From positions 3,794,001 through 3,858,000 of the forward strand of contig NC_089990.1 of assembly GCF_036417845.1 (NCBI RefSeq): 64,000 nucleotides of DNA. Reading direction: 5' to 3'. This document shows, in pieces, positions 10,842 to 23,900 of the stretch; position 1 is the stretch's first letter, and every line of letters starts with the position of its first letter. The notes under the pieces are model-generated. The model was not told where the DNA came from and ran no database searches. It worked only from the letters and a program-made list of their open reading frames with translations. Position numbers and translations under genes: made by a program. This stretch comes from Apteryx mantelli. Lineage: Eukaryota > Chordata > Aves > Apterygiformes > Apterygidae.

Positions 10842-13800
10842 CTGAACTGACACTTCTTGTCCACATATTCTACTGTCTAAACAGTTTAGCACAAAGAAGC
10901 CTGCAAGAATTCTATAATAAACTGATATATCCATTGCTGGCCTGCAGTAATACTGTTTGCTAGAAAAATTCACTCAACTCGGCATCAGTTAGACCTCAAG
11001 AAACTGCAGTATTGAGAGGACACCAGATAAAAGGTTCAGAAAGTAGCACTTACAAGAAAAGCTGTTCTTTGAAGTATAATTAGTCATCATAGCCAGATTA
11101 GAATACGTAAAAGAATTTTTCTAAAGAAGCCAAGAACAGATTATTCTCACTAATCAGTGACAGAACAAGCAGAACTTAATAGGCTTGAGCTGCAATAAAG
11201 AAAGCTTATACTGAGCATTAGAAGAACACATGCGATGAGAGACCAGCAATCAAGTAACTTTCCTAGGCAGGTTGTGGGATTGTTACTGGAGATACCTGAT
11301 GCGTAAAGGCTTCCCTATCCCTCCCTGATACCTAAGGTGTAGGAGTGATAATCAAATAGATATAGCCTAAAACTCATTTCATTCTAAACCTTTATCACAT
11401 GAACAGCAGGAACTTTGAAAATAGCATGAAACAACTACAAGCAGACTCATTTGTTGCACATTTTCATGCTGGAACTTCCACTACCAGCTCGAACAAGAAG
11501 GAACTTGCATCTGCCTTCTCACCTAAATGCCTTTGAGGTACTATCTGTAAGCCCCAACTCGCAACCAGCAGAAAATACCCTGCTTCAAACAGGAGAAAAA
11601 AAACCAAACAGTGGGAGGGACTACACTGCACATTCCAGAAAAATCACAGCTCAGACACCACTGAAATAGCAAAAAGAACATATCAAAATGAGCACTAGTG
11701 AAGTAATTCATTAGTAAATCCCTTTCCGCCAACTTCCCCTTCAAGCCCATCCAAACAAACCAACAATTTCCTACTGTTTAAGTCTCAGCCCTGTCCTTTT
11801 TGACATAGTCTGTACCTACGTACTGCTGTCTTCCCACTGTAAGCGCACGTAATTCTTCTGTACTAAGTGGAAACAGCCTACCTTAAGCTTTGGGACAAAG
11901 TTGCAACAGGCAACTCGAGTGAGTGATATTGACTGTGCTCACTACACCATACAGTGCTTTAGGATGTATCAAAACACATACGCACTCATTACTGAAAATC
12001 AATCAGTCGCGGGAAGCAGTGCAGAGAAACCTTGATCCTGAAACACCCTGCAGGGGAGGAAGTTGGAGGAGAGAAGCAGGAGGAAGATGCAGAAACAGTT
12101 TCTCCTTTGTGAAAACAGCAGCAATTAAATTTCTATAACAACATGAATCACCTAAAATGAAATCTAGCAGGTACTTTTGAGTTTTGACAGAAAATCATAC
12201 GTGTGAATTCCACCAGGCATTAAAAATAGCAGTCAACCCACTTCAAGGCTACAGTCAAACATAAAGAGATGCATGCAACTGCAAATTGTAAAGTTAATCA
12301 GCAAAATGAAGAACATCACTGACCAGCAAAAACTGACAGCAGGCCTGCCTGTAATATTCCAGAATAGTTGCACGAAGATTTTCATTTAACAGGGCTAGGA
12401 GAAAATAAATAAATAAATACATTTTTTTTAAAGGTAAAATCTTTTAAATTAGAGGCTTAGAAACATTTGTGGCATTTTGCAAAACCCCAAGTTGAAACCC
12501 CTTTAATATAAAGTTACTTAAAGCATTACAAATTAAACATTTTTAACATTTTATTATTAATCGGGGTTGAACACTGTTACTGACAACATATAATACAGCA
12601 CAGTATTTCTGAACCCAGAAGGTCTAGCTGCTGCAAACAATGACAGAAGAACGGATGTATTTTAATGCCGTAACGCTGTACATCTAAAGACACGACTGTC
12701 GCTCACCATTCCAGTCCCTACTCCCGTTTCCCCCGCACGGCAGCTTGCTACCTGCCCTGACACCCTGGCCCACCGTCTTCAGCTGTTTCCAAACCCTGCT
12801 TTCCCTTCCCTCCGGGGAAGCGTGCTACCTCCGCAGCTGTGACCACACACACGAAGCAGCGGAGGAGTCGTTCCATCCGGTCTTCTGAGCAGGACCACAC
12901 TCGGTTGCGTCAGTACAACCGAGCCAGAGGTAGCACATGGTGGGAACGAACCACAGAGGGGAGGAACTTCATAAGCTGGCATTGCTGCCAAAGGCAATAT
13001 TACTGAACTGCAGCATAGAGAGTCCAGATTTTAAAGCTTATTCCCACATTTAATTCAAGTCTCTGGCTTAAATACTAGAGGATCTGGTGCTGCAAACCTT
13101 AACAGTGACCAGCAATTCCAGAGCAACATTTTTTTCCCAAACAAATTAACCATGCGATGGACAGCTATTTTGATCAGTTGATAAAAAGTGACATCGCAGA
13201 GATGGCAGAGCTACGTTAGCTGGATACTTGCATTACAAACTCAAGTATAGCAACAGAAGTCATATGAAGAACAAGATACACAAGGTATTTTATGTCCAGT
13301 TCATAGTTTTGAAAATAAACAACTTGCAAAGACTTGGAAAAAAAAAAATCTGTTTTTAAAACACAAACCAGAAGCTCCCCCAAGGGCTCACATCTCGATT
13401 CATTTCTGTCCATGGTTTTTCACAGAAACACAAGGTACCCCAGAACAGCACCCCCACCTGCAGGCAACAGCCTTCGATGTCCAGAGTGTCATCACACCAA
13501 TATTATAACGCAATACAGGCAGTTTTATATATTGCTACACTATAAAGCCACACGTACCCTGAACCATGGGTAGATTAAATAACTTGATTCAATCTGTCCC
13601 AAAATTTTCTAACGGAAATATATTTTTCAAAGGTTACTTATTTTGTTGGGGCTTTATTTAAGAATTCATTAGAGCTGTTGATGGGGAGCATAGCAGTAAG
13701 GTAACAAAAAAGCCTGGAATACGACTGCTCTTTTACAGCATTAATTCTGTCAATTACCTGACTAAGGCTTGGATTTTAGAAGAACCACATTTGCAGTAGG

Positions 13801-14356
13801 AAATAATTCCGTTCAAACGTGCCAAAACATCAGACTAAATATGAACTACACGCATACAAATAAAGAGCCTGTAGGCTCTGAAGTCGGCTCCTCTGCAGGC
13901 CTCTGCGCTAAAAGGAATCATTTGTGGCAAATGCCGCCTAAGGAAAAAAAAAAAAAACAGGATTCACACGATTAAGTACTAGAATGCAAAATTTAGAGAC
14001 ATTAATCAAAACAAAGAAGAGAAGGAAGCTCCTACACTCCAGAAGTCTGTAGGCTGTGAGCAGGTGTAGTTTGGTTAAAGATTTACATATGGAAGACAAA
14101 GGATTTCTTAATTTAAGCCGCAAGCAAGCAAACAATATTACCTCTGTCTAACCTTCTGCTATTAAATCCACAAATCACTTTGCTCATAATATACAAAGTC
14201 GCTATTTATTTCTTCTTGTAAACAATTTGCATGACAATAAAACTATCCTAAGACAGCAAGAGGATGGGATTCAAATTGCTGAGTGGAAAATTCCTTTTTA
14301 TTTCTCCAGCACCCTTGAGCTTGGCACTGCATATTATGAGAGTTTAAATATATGCT

Positions 14357-14374
14357 AATATATATATATATATA
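14357..14374. repeat. (TA)n microsatellite
   Basis: A short pure TA run (about 9 copies) lies in AT-rich intronic sequence. Confidence 0.9.
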
Positions 14375-16249
14375 GCCATACTCTCCAATCAATCATCATC
14401 AATGAACATGACCAAAAGCAGAAAGATTATTTTATAGATTTTTTTTTTTTTGTGGTGGGCTTCAAAAGAATTTTTAGGAAGAATTTTAGAGAAAGTAAAG
14501 AAAAAAGTCAGATTGTTCCATGTATACCTCCAGGTACAACAGGTAATAAGAAGTCAAAAACAGTAAAATACAAATTAACACCTTAACACATCAAAAAGAA
14601 GACTGGGAATTTAGACAGAGCCAACACAGAGCCCAAAGGAGTGAGAGGTAACTCCAGTTGCAGCGTTCTGGATTTTGACAGTCAGCAGGCTGCCAGCAAT
14701 GCAAGAGAACGGCCCTCGATTACGGTTAAGGCGGGAGATCCTTGGAACATGGACAAGAGCCCTAGCAGTCACAGCAGAATGGGAATTATTTTCAAAGAAT
14801 CAAAAAAAAAAAAAAACAACCAAAGAAGTGTTGTGCAAAAATACGGGGATGAGAGTTATTTCTATCTTGTCCATCAGAGGCTTTGAAGGAGAAAGCCAAC
14901 ATTCCAGTGTGAGTTAGTGGGCTGCTCGGAGGATGCTGCAAAGTCAGTGCTCAGTATCCGCACACCTGGCGCTTCCTTTGGAATGCGCAAGATTTCTGTC
15001 TGCTTGTCGAGACACTGTCCGGAGAGCTGCTCCCGTCCTGACCTAATTACATACTTGATGGTATCATTAACACGGACAGTTTGCTCCCCTGTAGCGCAAT
15101 GGGACATTTGCTGGAGAAATTCACTGTTTGGAGTCTTCTTCCACCACCACCACCCCCAAGCTATCATAAGCGAAATCGCACTTAAGGTTACATCAAAATA
15201 TTTATTGTGGGGGGAAAAAAGCTTCTAGATTTCCTCCTTTAATACTTCTGAAGTAGCATTCCCTGTCTGTTGAGGAAAGGGAGAAAACAGTGACAGGAAA
15301 ACAGGGAGGAAACACGAACCTGATTTCTTCTGGGGCTTTCTAAATTTTCCTTATACTTTTTATACTTCCTGCACTTTGAAAATTCTTGGCAGAGGAACTA
15401 ATTCTTAGCAGGATATGCTTGAGCCCTTGCAACACTAATGCTAGATGCCTTTTCTCTGTTGGGTGGATTTTAGCTTTGATATTGCTCTTTGATGATCTCA
15501 TTTTGAAAGAGTTTGTCAGGTCTTCCATATCTCACCTTCCAGTTTGGATAGGCCCATTTTGGCCAAATACGAGCAGAAAAGGCACTAGGAGTTTAGCAGA
15601 AGTCACCGCCAATGAGCATAAAACCTGCGCTGTTCTGTTCAGCCATCACCTTTGATCTATCCCTCCCAGTTCTGCAGGCTCAGAAGTTTGATCCTGCTTT
15701 ATCAGGAGCAAAGAGAAGCAGAAGTTAAGAAATCTAAACAACTTAATTGCTCATCTTCCAGTAACAAAAACGCGATCAGAGCTGATTCACTCTGTCCACC
15801 TGACATAGGAAACTTTCAGCAAAGAGGTGGAAAGATAACACAGCTCTACCTCTGTCCTACTGACTTTGCCCATGCAAAGGAGTTTAAAAGACTCTCGATT
15901 CATGCAGTTTAGCCACCAGAGCTTACAGAGAAGAGAAAGGAGCTTTCAGCAGTTTAATCAAGACTGTGTTACTATTCCATAATAGCTCAGCTTACTCTCC
16001 ATTTTTTTATTCAAGCGCCAAAGCAATGAACAAGTGCCAAACTTTCAGAATGTATCTACACATGCATGCCAAGAGAGAGCACTGAAGTTAAATAGGAGAC
16101 CTCATCCATAACACTCTCGCTATTCCTTCAGCAATGAATGATCTGCTGGAACTTCTGAACGCCTTTCAACGTTTTTGCACTGATTTCTGTCCCGTCATTT
16201 ACCTGTATAGCAAGAGAAAACACACAACAGCCACAATGGCACCAGAGGA

Positions 16250-16272
16250 AAAAATAAAATAAAATAAAATAA
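16250..16272. repeat. (AAAAT)n short tandem repeat
   Basis: Four to five copies of AAAAT/TAAAA lie in tandem in the 5' intron of the RHOG-like gene. Confidence 0.9.
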
Positions 16273-18269
16273 CAAGGCAAGCCCGAGTCCAGCCCCACGG
16301 CAGCAACTGCACAGTCCACGTCGCAGAGCTCCACGTCCTGCGAATGGGGGGGACCAGCGGGGCTTGCTGTCTACAGACCTCTGCCTGGAGGTTGGGCTCC
16401 CCTGTACACATTCTCTGACATCTAACAAGAGCCCGATTCTCACTAGTTCTTCCCTCGGTGCGGACACTATAAAGGCCTTCCTTTTTTTGGCACAAAAAGT
16501 TGCTTCAAAAAAAAATTAAAAAATCCAAAACCTTTTATGCAATGTTTTTAAGATCTCCACCCCCTCGAATTTGGCTGAAATTGGTTAATCGTTTTAAAAT
16601 TATTTGCAGGTGTGATATGCACACAGCATTACTATATAAACAGTATTCCTTAGGGAATCACAGTGAATGTATTATACATGAGATGATTTGGGCATCTCAA
16701 CCCCACAAATCTCAGTACTGTAACACTTTTACTACAGGCACTCATGCTCCAAATTTCATCGGAGAATGGTGAAATTAGTGACCAAATATCAGTAGCATCA
16801 ATGATCTTAAATTCTATGAATCCAAGGTTATATTCTGGGGATTATGAACATTTCCAAAGGACATTAGACACAAGCTAGAGAAGCAGCTGCACAACTATGA
16901 AACCACACTACACAAGGTGCAACTGTTCAGATACAGTCATACAGGAACTAAACACTCGAACACAAGTAGATATCTGAATCCCCAGCACATGAAAATGAAA
17001 CCGATCCTGCCATAATCAAAAGCTGCAAAATATTAAACTTGATTTTCCTTCCGCAACCACATGCGAAAGCAGGGATTCGTCATGACGGGTGTTCTCAGAA
17101 TTTCCTTACACACGAATGACCCTAACACACTTTGAGGGTGGTAAGACTGGAAGCCAGGACTGCACTATTCCACACCCGGATCCGCCACGCACCTCCGAGG
17201 TGCTACAGGCAACTTCCATAGTTCCCCGATACCTCAATCCACAGTTTATAAGAAGTGAGTAATAGATGTCCTTCCTACCTTCTAAAGATTCTGGCAAGGT
17301 CTTATTCATTACTGTTGGTTAAAAAAAAGAAAGAAGACATCTCTGACAGCAGGTTCTGTTAAGAGGAGCATTAAACAAACTACAGGGTGAATGACAAATC
17401 CAGTTAAAGTCTCTCCAATTTCCATCTGAGGTGAAAAAAATCTAGCAGTTTACCTTTTGTCACCTGGCATTCATTGCCACTCTCTAAAACAGTACTTTAA
17501 AGAAAAGTTGGAACAAAGCCACTGCTGTATTTGGGGGGCAATGTATACACTGGGAAAGTCTAGATTTTTTTCCCTTCAAGAAAAAAAACCATGCACTTTT
17601 GATTCTCTTTGATTTCTCCCCCTCTGCCTCCAAATTTTATTGGGAGGCAAAGAAAAAACAACAAACCACTCTTGGTCATTCCATCAATAACAATTTTCAA
17701 AAGTCTCTTTAAATAGTTTTGATATGATTAAGACGCAAGCACGCGCTCAGTGTGTACTGTACGATAGAGCGAGCTCTAAGATATTGCAAAAGCGGCCAGC
17801 TGCATTTGCACCCAGTACTGCATCTGTAAAAACTGAGCAGAAGTTATCAGCGGCCAGTGGCCCTCAGCGGTCCACGAGATTTACACATGCAGATGTAAGA
17901 TAGCAAAGTGAAAAAATACAATACGCATTTTAAAGATAAGGACCTCTGTAATATTTGATATGCGACAATAACAACGCTTAGGGCTCCAAAAGAACCGCAG
18001 CCTCATCATGTGAGCAAATCAAACAGCACACTCAGTTTCCGCCTGACAAGTCATTGCAAATAGTGGATTTCATTGTTCTTCCAAGGTCTCCGTAAAGTCC
18101 CTCCTAAGAAGAACATTGAAAACAACACTGCATGGAAAGCCTCCAAAGGCTAAAACGCCAAATACGCCTCGTAATTTTACCCTCTCCGGAGAATCCTGCG
18201 TGCAAACCGGACGCTGGCACGCAGGCCCAACGCAGCCCGCACGCTGTGTAATTTCGATTTGGCGCAGAA

Positions 18270-19310
18270 GAGGACGCGGGGTTTTGCACGCTGGGAAAGC
18301 AGCCTGGGACGCAGCGCACACGGCTGGCGGGGGAGGCACGAGGAGAGGCACGCGTGGGCGCGGGACACGCGCAGGGTGCAGAAAGAGAGAGGGAACAACC
18401 GGGCACGGAGCGTCCAGCGGCTCCTCGGGCAGCGCAGCGGGGGGGCCCGATCCGAGGGGAAGGGGAGGCGACACGCAGCGCCGCGGCTCCCGAAGGCCCC
18501 GCGCGCCCGCTCCAAGCCGCGACGGCGTTTCCGGGCACCCTCCCGCCCCGCGCCGGCCGCTCGCCGACGGACCCAGGAGCCCGGGCCGCGCCCGCGGCGG
18601 GGGGTAACGGCGAGGCCGGGGCGCCACCGCCCCGCGCTGTCCCACCGAGCGGCGCGACGGGCCCGGCCGCGCCGCGGCCCCCCAGGGCAGGGCAGCGCCC
18701 GCCGCCGCCGCGCCCCGGCCCCCGCGAGCCCCGCGCCGCCGCCCCGCCGCCCCGCGCTCACCTCCCGCGCCGCCGGCGGCCGCTGCTGGCGGGGCGGCAG
18801 CGGCGAACCTGCGACCCGGCCGCACCCCAGCACCGGCCCCTGCCGCCGCAGCGCGCACGCGCGGCCGCCCCCGCGCACGCGCCCTCGGCACCGCCGCCGC
18901 CGCCGCCGCCGCGGGCAGCGCGACACCGCGCGGGGGCGGCACCGCGGCCCGGGCCCGGCTCTGCCCCGCGCCTGGGCCTGCGCCTGGAGCCGCCCCGCGC
19001 CTGGGCCTGCGCCTGGGCCCGGGCCGGTCGTGACGCGGCCTCCGCGCCAGCCTCGCTTTTTTGGGGCGGAAAGTGCAGAAACCTGCCAGGGGGAAAAGCA
19101 GACTTTGGGGAGAGCCGCACCGGGCCCTGGGCCAGCAGCAGCCCGCTCCGTGCTTTGGCTGCCCCGGGAAACGGGCAACGCGGCCGGCGGAGCCCCGCTG
19201 CCCACCCGCAGGCCTCCGCGGGGCCGCCGGGCAGAGGAGGGTGTCGCGCCCGTGACCCCCCCCGGGCCGTCCTTCCCAGGCCGCCCCGCCATCGCATCCC
19301 CCTGTTCCCG
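18270..19310 (-). promoter_or_regulatory. CpG island: probable promoter and noncoding exon 1 of the RHOG-like gene
   Basis: This roughly 1-kb CpG-dense region has no TATA box. A minus-strand donor GCGGGAG|gtgagc ends a candidate noncoding exon at 18762. About 100 bp upstream of it lie two copies of GCGCACGCGC (18853-18862 and 18873-18882, 20 bp apart), which match the NRF1 site. A start near 18.8-18.9 kb would give a short first exon. A GC-rich direct duplication of about 30 bp (CGCCTGGGCCTGCGCCTGG core) lies at 18966-19025. Long open frames here on both strands are products of CpG composition. Confidence 0.55.
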
Positions 19311-20902
19311 TTCCGGTGTTGAAAGAGAGCATGGGGGCCCCTTCCCTGCGTAGTTCCCTCGTCTCCGCAAACGCCGGTTTAGGAGCATTGCGTGAAACCC
19401 GCGCTCGGACACCACCGCATGAGGCTAACGCGGGAGCGCAGCTGTCCTCCAGCCACGGATTTGTCCTCTTTCTGTGGGAATTTGCTGAGGCTCTGCCCAA
19501 ATTTGCCCACTGCGGGCACAGGCCCGGGGAACGCGCGCGCGCCCCGAGGGCCGGCGTCAGGCAGCGCGGTTCTGCGGCCACAGGAGCTGCGCGTCCCTGG
19601 CGCAACTCCAGCGCCAGCAGCTTCGTCCCAGGGGCTGCAGCCTAAGGGGGCTGCCTGCTTCCGAAACGCAGCCGAGCTGAACCTCAGAGCGCCGGCCGGC
19701 TCGGGGAGAGGGGACGCTGCCTGCGTCGCATCCTCCCTCGGGGCTGCTGCAAGCCCTGGGGAGGGATCTCCTCCTCCTCCTCCTCCTCCTCCTCCCGCTT
19801 CTCCCCAGCCTCCTGGGACCAGGCTAGCAGGCGAGGTGCCGCCTGAAGGGGTGAGTTGGCAGGAGCGAGGACGCGAGGCCCGAGGAGGCTACCAGAAACC
19901 TTGGAAAAGACTGTTCAGCCCCTGTTGTCCGCCACGACACAGAGCTCTGGCTCCTGCTCACGTAGCAGAGGCTGCTCAGGGGTGGAAGAGCAAGTCACAG
20001 CCGGCGCGGGGACTTGCCGGAACGGGCCGAGAGCGCGTCTCCTGGGCCGGCGTCGCCCGTGCTGCAGGCTGCTGCCCAGCACCAGCACCCGCCTGCCCAG
20101 AGTCCCCGCTCCCCACACGTGTCATTCTTGCAGTCAGCGGTAATTTTGTAATACCTGAACTTTTTAGTACAATCAGCAAACAGTACACGTCATTTTTCCA
20201 TCCGCCTTCCCAGCAATTTGGAACATGTTAAACAGCAAAAATGGTTGGGAATTTCCCCCGCCAGCTCCTCCGCCTCCGTTAAAACAGTTGACCTCTGTTT
20301 CCTGTCTTTTCATCAGTTATTAACCTCCTACCCTGTGGCAGCTTCACTTCTACAAACACTTTTATGAAGGACTTAGTCAAAAACCCCTGGGAATGCCACA
20401 GGCATCAACAAAATTTCCCTCCTGCACGTGGACACCACCTCTGTCCAAACATCTCCCAGGCTCGTGGTTTCCCTTCCCGCTGTGGGATGGAGGGAGGCAG
20501 CGAACGCTGATGCGAGAGGTCTGGGTTGAAGCTAGTCTCTGACCATGCAGGTCTGGAGGAGACCCAGCATGGGCATGAACTGCCTCCCGTGCAGAGAGTG
20601 AGGCTCCTCCATCGTCCTGCCCTGGTCAGCAGCAGGAGAAGGGAGAGACAGACCAGGGATCTCATCCTGCTGGTGTTTCTTAAGCACCTGTGAGGGATAT
20701 CAGACTATAACCTTTGCTCTGTGGTTTTGTTACTCGCCCTTTCGACTGGGGACAGGGTGTGCTGCAGCCGCACACGCAGCACTTGGCTTGGTCTGGGAGG
20801 CTTGGTCTGCTCCTCCGGAGGTGGTGCCATGGCCCCCGGGCACCTCGGGGACACACGTACCGGAGGAAGCTGGCACCTCTCTTCTGCTGAAGCACTTGAA
20901 CG
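19311..20902. other. Spacer between the RHOG-like promoter and ITGB1BP2; includes the ITGB1BP2 3' UTR
   Basis: No coding gene was recognised. The right part should be the 3' UTR of ITGB1BP2; no canonical AATAAA was seen on the minus strand, only the variant CATAAA at 20361-20366. A plus-strand donor-like site (GAAGGG|gtgagt near 19849), next to a CTC repeat and inside the CpG-rich flank, could mark a divergent noncoding transcript, but nothing else supports it. Confidence 0.4.
19768..19795. repeat. (CTC)n trinucleotide repeat
   Basis: About nine tandem CTC/CCT units lie on the plus strand, in CpG-rich sequence upstream of the RHOG-like promoter. Confidence 0.95.
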
Positions 20903-23900
20903 TCAGTTGCTTGGTGTTCCCATCTCCATCTCCTCGTCTTCGTCCTCTGACCAGCTCAAGCTGTCATCCGAGTCGTCCCCCTGGGCTTCCACGGGCTCCT
21001 CCACGTTGGCAATGTCCTTCTCCACCTGCTCCCCGTGGGAGCGCGACCTGCTCTGGGGGAGCTCCAGCCTGCCCCAGGGGACGGGGCTGGCTTTGCTGAG
21101 CGTGATCTCCACCTTGGTGGGGACCATGCTCACGAAGCTCTTCTCTATGTCGATCACCTAGAGAGAGGGCAGGGCACCGTGAGCTGTGCGGGAGCGGGCA
21201 GGCAGCCGAGACCAAGTTTGAGCCCCGGCACCGCTGCCTGCCCACGGGGCCCTGCAGCGGGACCACGGTGGGACCACGGGGCAGAGGATGGGGACAATAC
21301 AGGGCCCTGCCGGGGCCCTTTGGGGCAGCTCGGTGCCTCTGCGTGAGCCATTTTTCGGTCAAGGTCTGACACCAAAGTCTCAGTTTCTGTTTTGCAGTTT
21401 GATGGCTTTTGAAAAATGCTCACTTTCGAAAGCACAGGGACTAACCCGGGGAGCAACTACTGGCTGCGGAGGAACTGAAAACCAGAACACTGGCATCGCC
21501 AGCAGCCAGGCCTGCCCTCGCTCAGGGTCAACGGGAACGGCCCCCAGCACCTTCCCAAACAGCCCTCCTCGCAACCCACCGTGGCTTTCCCAGCAGAGCT
21601 GGGACCTGGGGACCTATCTGCCCCACGATCACAGCAACAGCAACAGCCAGGCAGCACTGTGACGGTGCTTCAAAGAGAGCAGCCGGCCTGCTTTGGGTAG
21701 CTGTAGAGCAGTGAGCCGGGCACGGATCCCAGGCACGATCCCGAAATGGCTCACAGAGGATGCTACCAGTACGGGATGCATAGGGAAAAGCATCATTTCC
21801 CCGCAGCCTCTGCTGCTATAGAAAACTGGGGCTCTGCAGATGAGCCGGTCTGCGCTGCTCCAACAGCAGCGAGGAGCTTCGGGAGCTGGCGACGAAAAAC
21901 GCCGCGGGAGGGACTGTGAAATCGCTCTTCGCTCCGCAAATACACCAGCCTGCGCGCCGGGAGAGACCGAGTCCCGTGGCTCACACCATTTCTACGTGCT
22001 AATGTAATTAAAGTCTGCCGCGTGCTGCGTGACTGGGGAGGACCGCACAGAAGCCGTACCGGCAACCGTCTTGCTGCTTTTTCAGAAGTCTGAGATTCGT
22101 GACTACGCATGGAGTAACGCGATCTGCTGGGAGTCTGCGTTTGGGGCTGCAGATGCTTCTCCAACAGCACCAGCTGCTTCGCAGCATCTCAGCTCGTCAC
22201 CCCCCGGATTGCGGGAATGGGAAATCAAAGTAAACAGGCTCTTACCCCCCAGAGATCCAGTTCTGCCTGGAAAATCTTATTCCCCTCAAAGACGACGTGA
22301 ACCTCAAGCTGAAAGATAACCCAGAGAAATCTGGCTTAGTGGTAGCGCACCCAGAGCTGCTCTCCGGGCAGCTGAACGCGGCGGTGGCGGCAGCCCGAAC
22401 GGGCTGTCGGAGAGTCCCCGGGACGCGGCCGGCTCACGGCTGGTATCAAAATCAGGCATCACGAAAGCGAGCGGCCCCAGCACTCCGCGCACCGGCGTCT
22501 GGCTCTGCCGGCCCCCTCACCACGGTGCGGTTGGCTTTGATGGTGCTGAGGGCTGGCAGCGGGTTCCTGGCGTAGACCGTCACCACCACGTGGCTGCTGG
22601 TTTGGTGCCAGTCCTGCCGGCAGGACACGGCCTTCTTGTCCTGCGGAGGAGAGGAACCGGTCACGGCGCCGCGTCTAGCCCCGACGGCGAGGGGACGCCT
22701 GAGCCGGGGGAGAAGGAACAGGAGAAGGTGGGCAGGTCCTGCCGGACCGCCGCGTGGGACGGGGGCATCTGGGCTGCCCTAGGGGCGGCTCCACAAAGAC
22801 GTGTTCGGACCGGGGCCATCCCTTGGTTGTTCCCGCGTCGTTCTGCTGTGCCCACGCTCCTGCCAGGAGCAGGGCGCTGTGCGCGGGCAGGAAACCTGGT
22901 CTTGAGGGCAGCGTGGGGCTCTGCAGCTGGACGGAGATCACGCCGACGTGCTAAATTCGTGGGACGGTCCAGCCCCGAATGGCCACGTTTCACCGTCCTC
23001 CCGCAGGAGCCGCTGCCTGTCCACTCCATGGACAGCCTTGGCGCCGGAGACAGCCCCGCTCCGCAGCCGCGATCCGGCCGAGCGAACGCCCCAGGGGAAA
23101 TCCCACCGCCAAGCTCAGGCGCCGGCTATCCCAACGCATCCGCGTGGTGATTCGTGCACCACGGTAGGGACAAGAGCTGCCCCCCCGTTGCAGCAGCCCC
23201 TTACCCCCTTGTCCGCCCAGCAGTGCCGCCCGGTGCTGCAGCCCGGCTGCTCCAGGAAGGCGCCGAAGTCCGTCGTTCGGACCGCGCAGCAGCTCCAGTA
23301 CTTCATCCTGCGGGGAGAGCGGGCATGGCCAGGCCGGGCAGGAGCAAGAGCCGCGGAGGCGACACTGCGGCCGCGCCGGCTCTCGAGGCGCTGGGGCCAC
23401 GCGCTGGTGCCACGCAGGCGCTCGTGGTCCCCAGCGCACACTGCGCGCCCCGCGCCTGCCCTCGCCGCGGGGCCCAGCACCACGAAAGCCAGCGATAAGG
23501 GGCAGCTCATCGCCCCAGGAAGCGTCGTTTCTTACCCCTCGTGGAAGACAGGAACTCCAGGGTGGAAAGTGCAAGTCCCTGCGTTGCTGTCCGGCCCCTG
23601 GTAGATCTGCGGGACAAGAAGCGGAGGGGCGGCTCGGCCGCGGCTCCGGCCCGCAGGCAGCCCGGCCCCCTCCAGCAGCGCCGCGGCGCCGATGAGAAGT
23701 GGTGGCTGCGATGCCGGCGCGGTATCCGCGAGACCCCCCGGGATCCCTGCGCTGCAGCCTCGCTGCACGGCCCCTCCGCGGAGCAGCCGTGGGGTGCCGT
23801 GGGGCGCCGTGCCGTGGGACGCCATGCCGCCGCGTGGGCAGGTGCCTGGCAGGCTCACGGGGTTTGCACGGCATGGCAGGGGGAGTTTGCACGCCGCAGA

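Larger units (their letters stand above)
10447..18761 (-). other. Intron in the 5' UTR of the RHOG-like gene
   Basis: The acceptor is strong: branch-like cctaac, a pyrimidine tract and gctttgtgcag at 10447. The best upstream donor is GGGAG|gtgagc, with the intron beginning at 18761 inside a CpG island. The 8.3 kb between them contains no recognised coding exon; open frames here are short and unlike known proteins. It holds simple repeats (CA, TA, AAAAT). A GC-richer patch at 12.7-12.95 kb with a possible minus-strand donor (GGCAG|gtagc near 12750) could be an alternative noncoding exon, with weak support. Confidence 0.55.

Noticed and set aside
18070-19605. 511-residue minus-strand open frame and several plus-strand frames over the same CpG island
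   Set aside because: Arg/Pro/Ala/Gly-rich translations in several frames at once are typical of CpG islands without stop codons. No family resemblance was seen.
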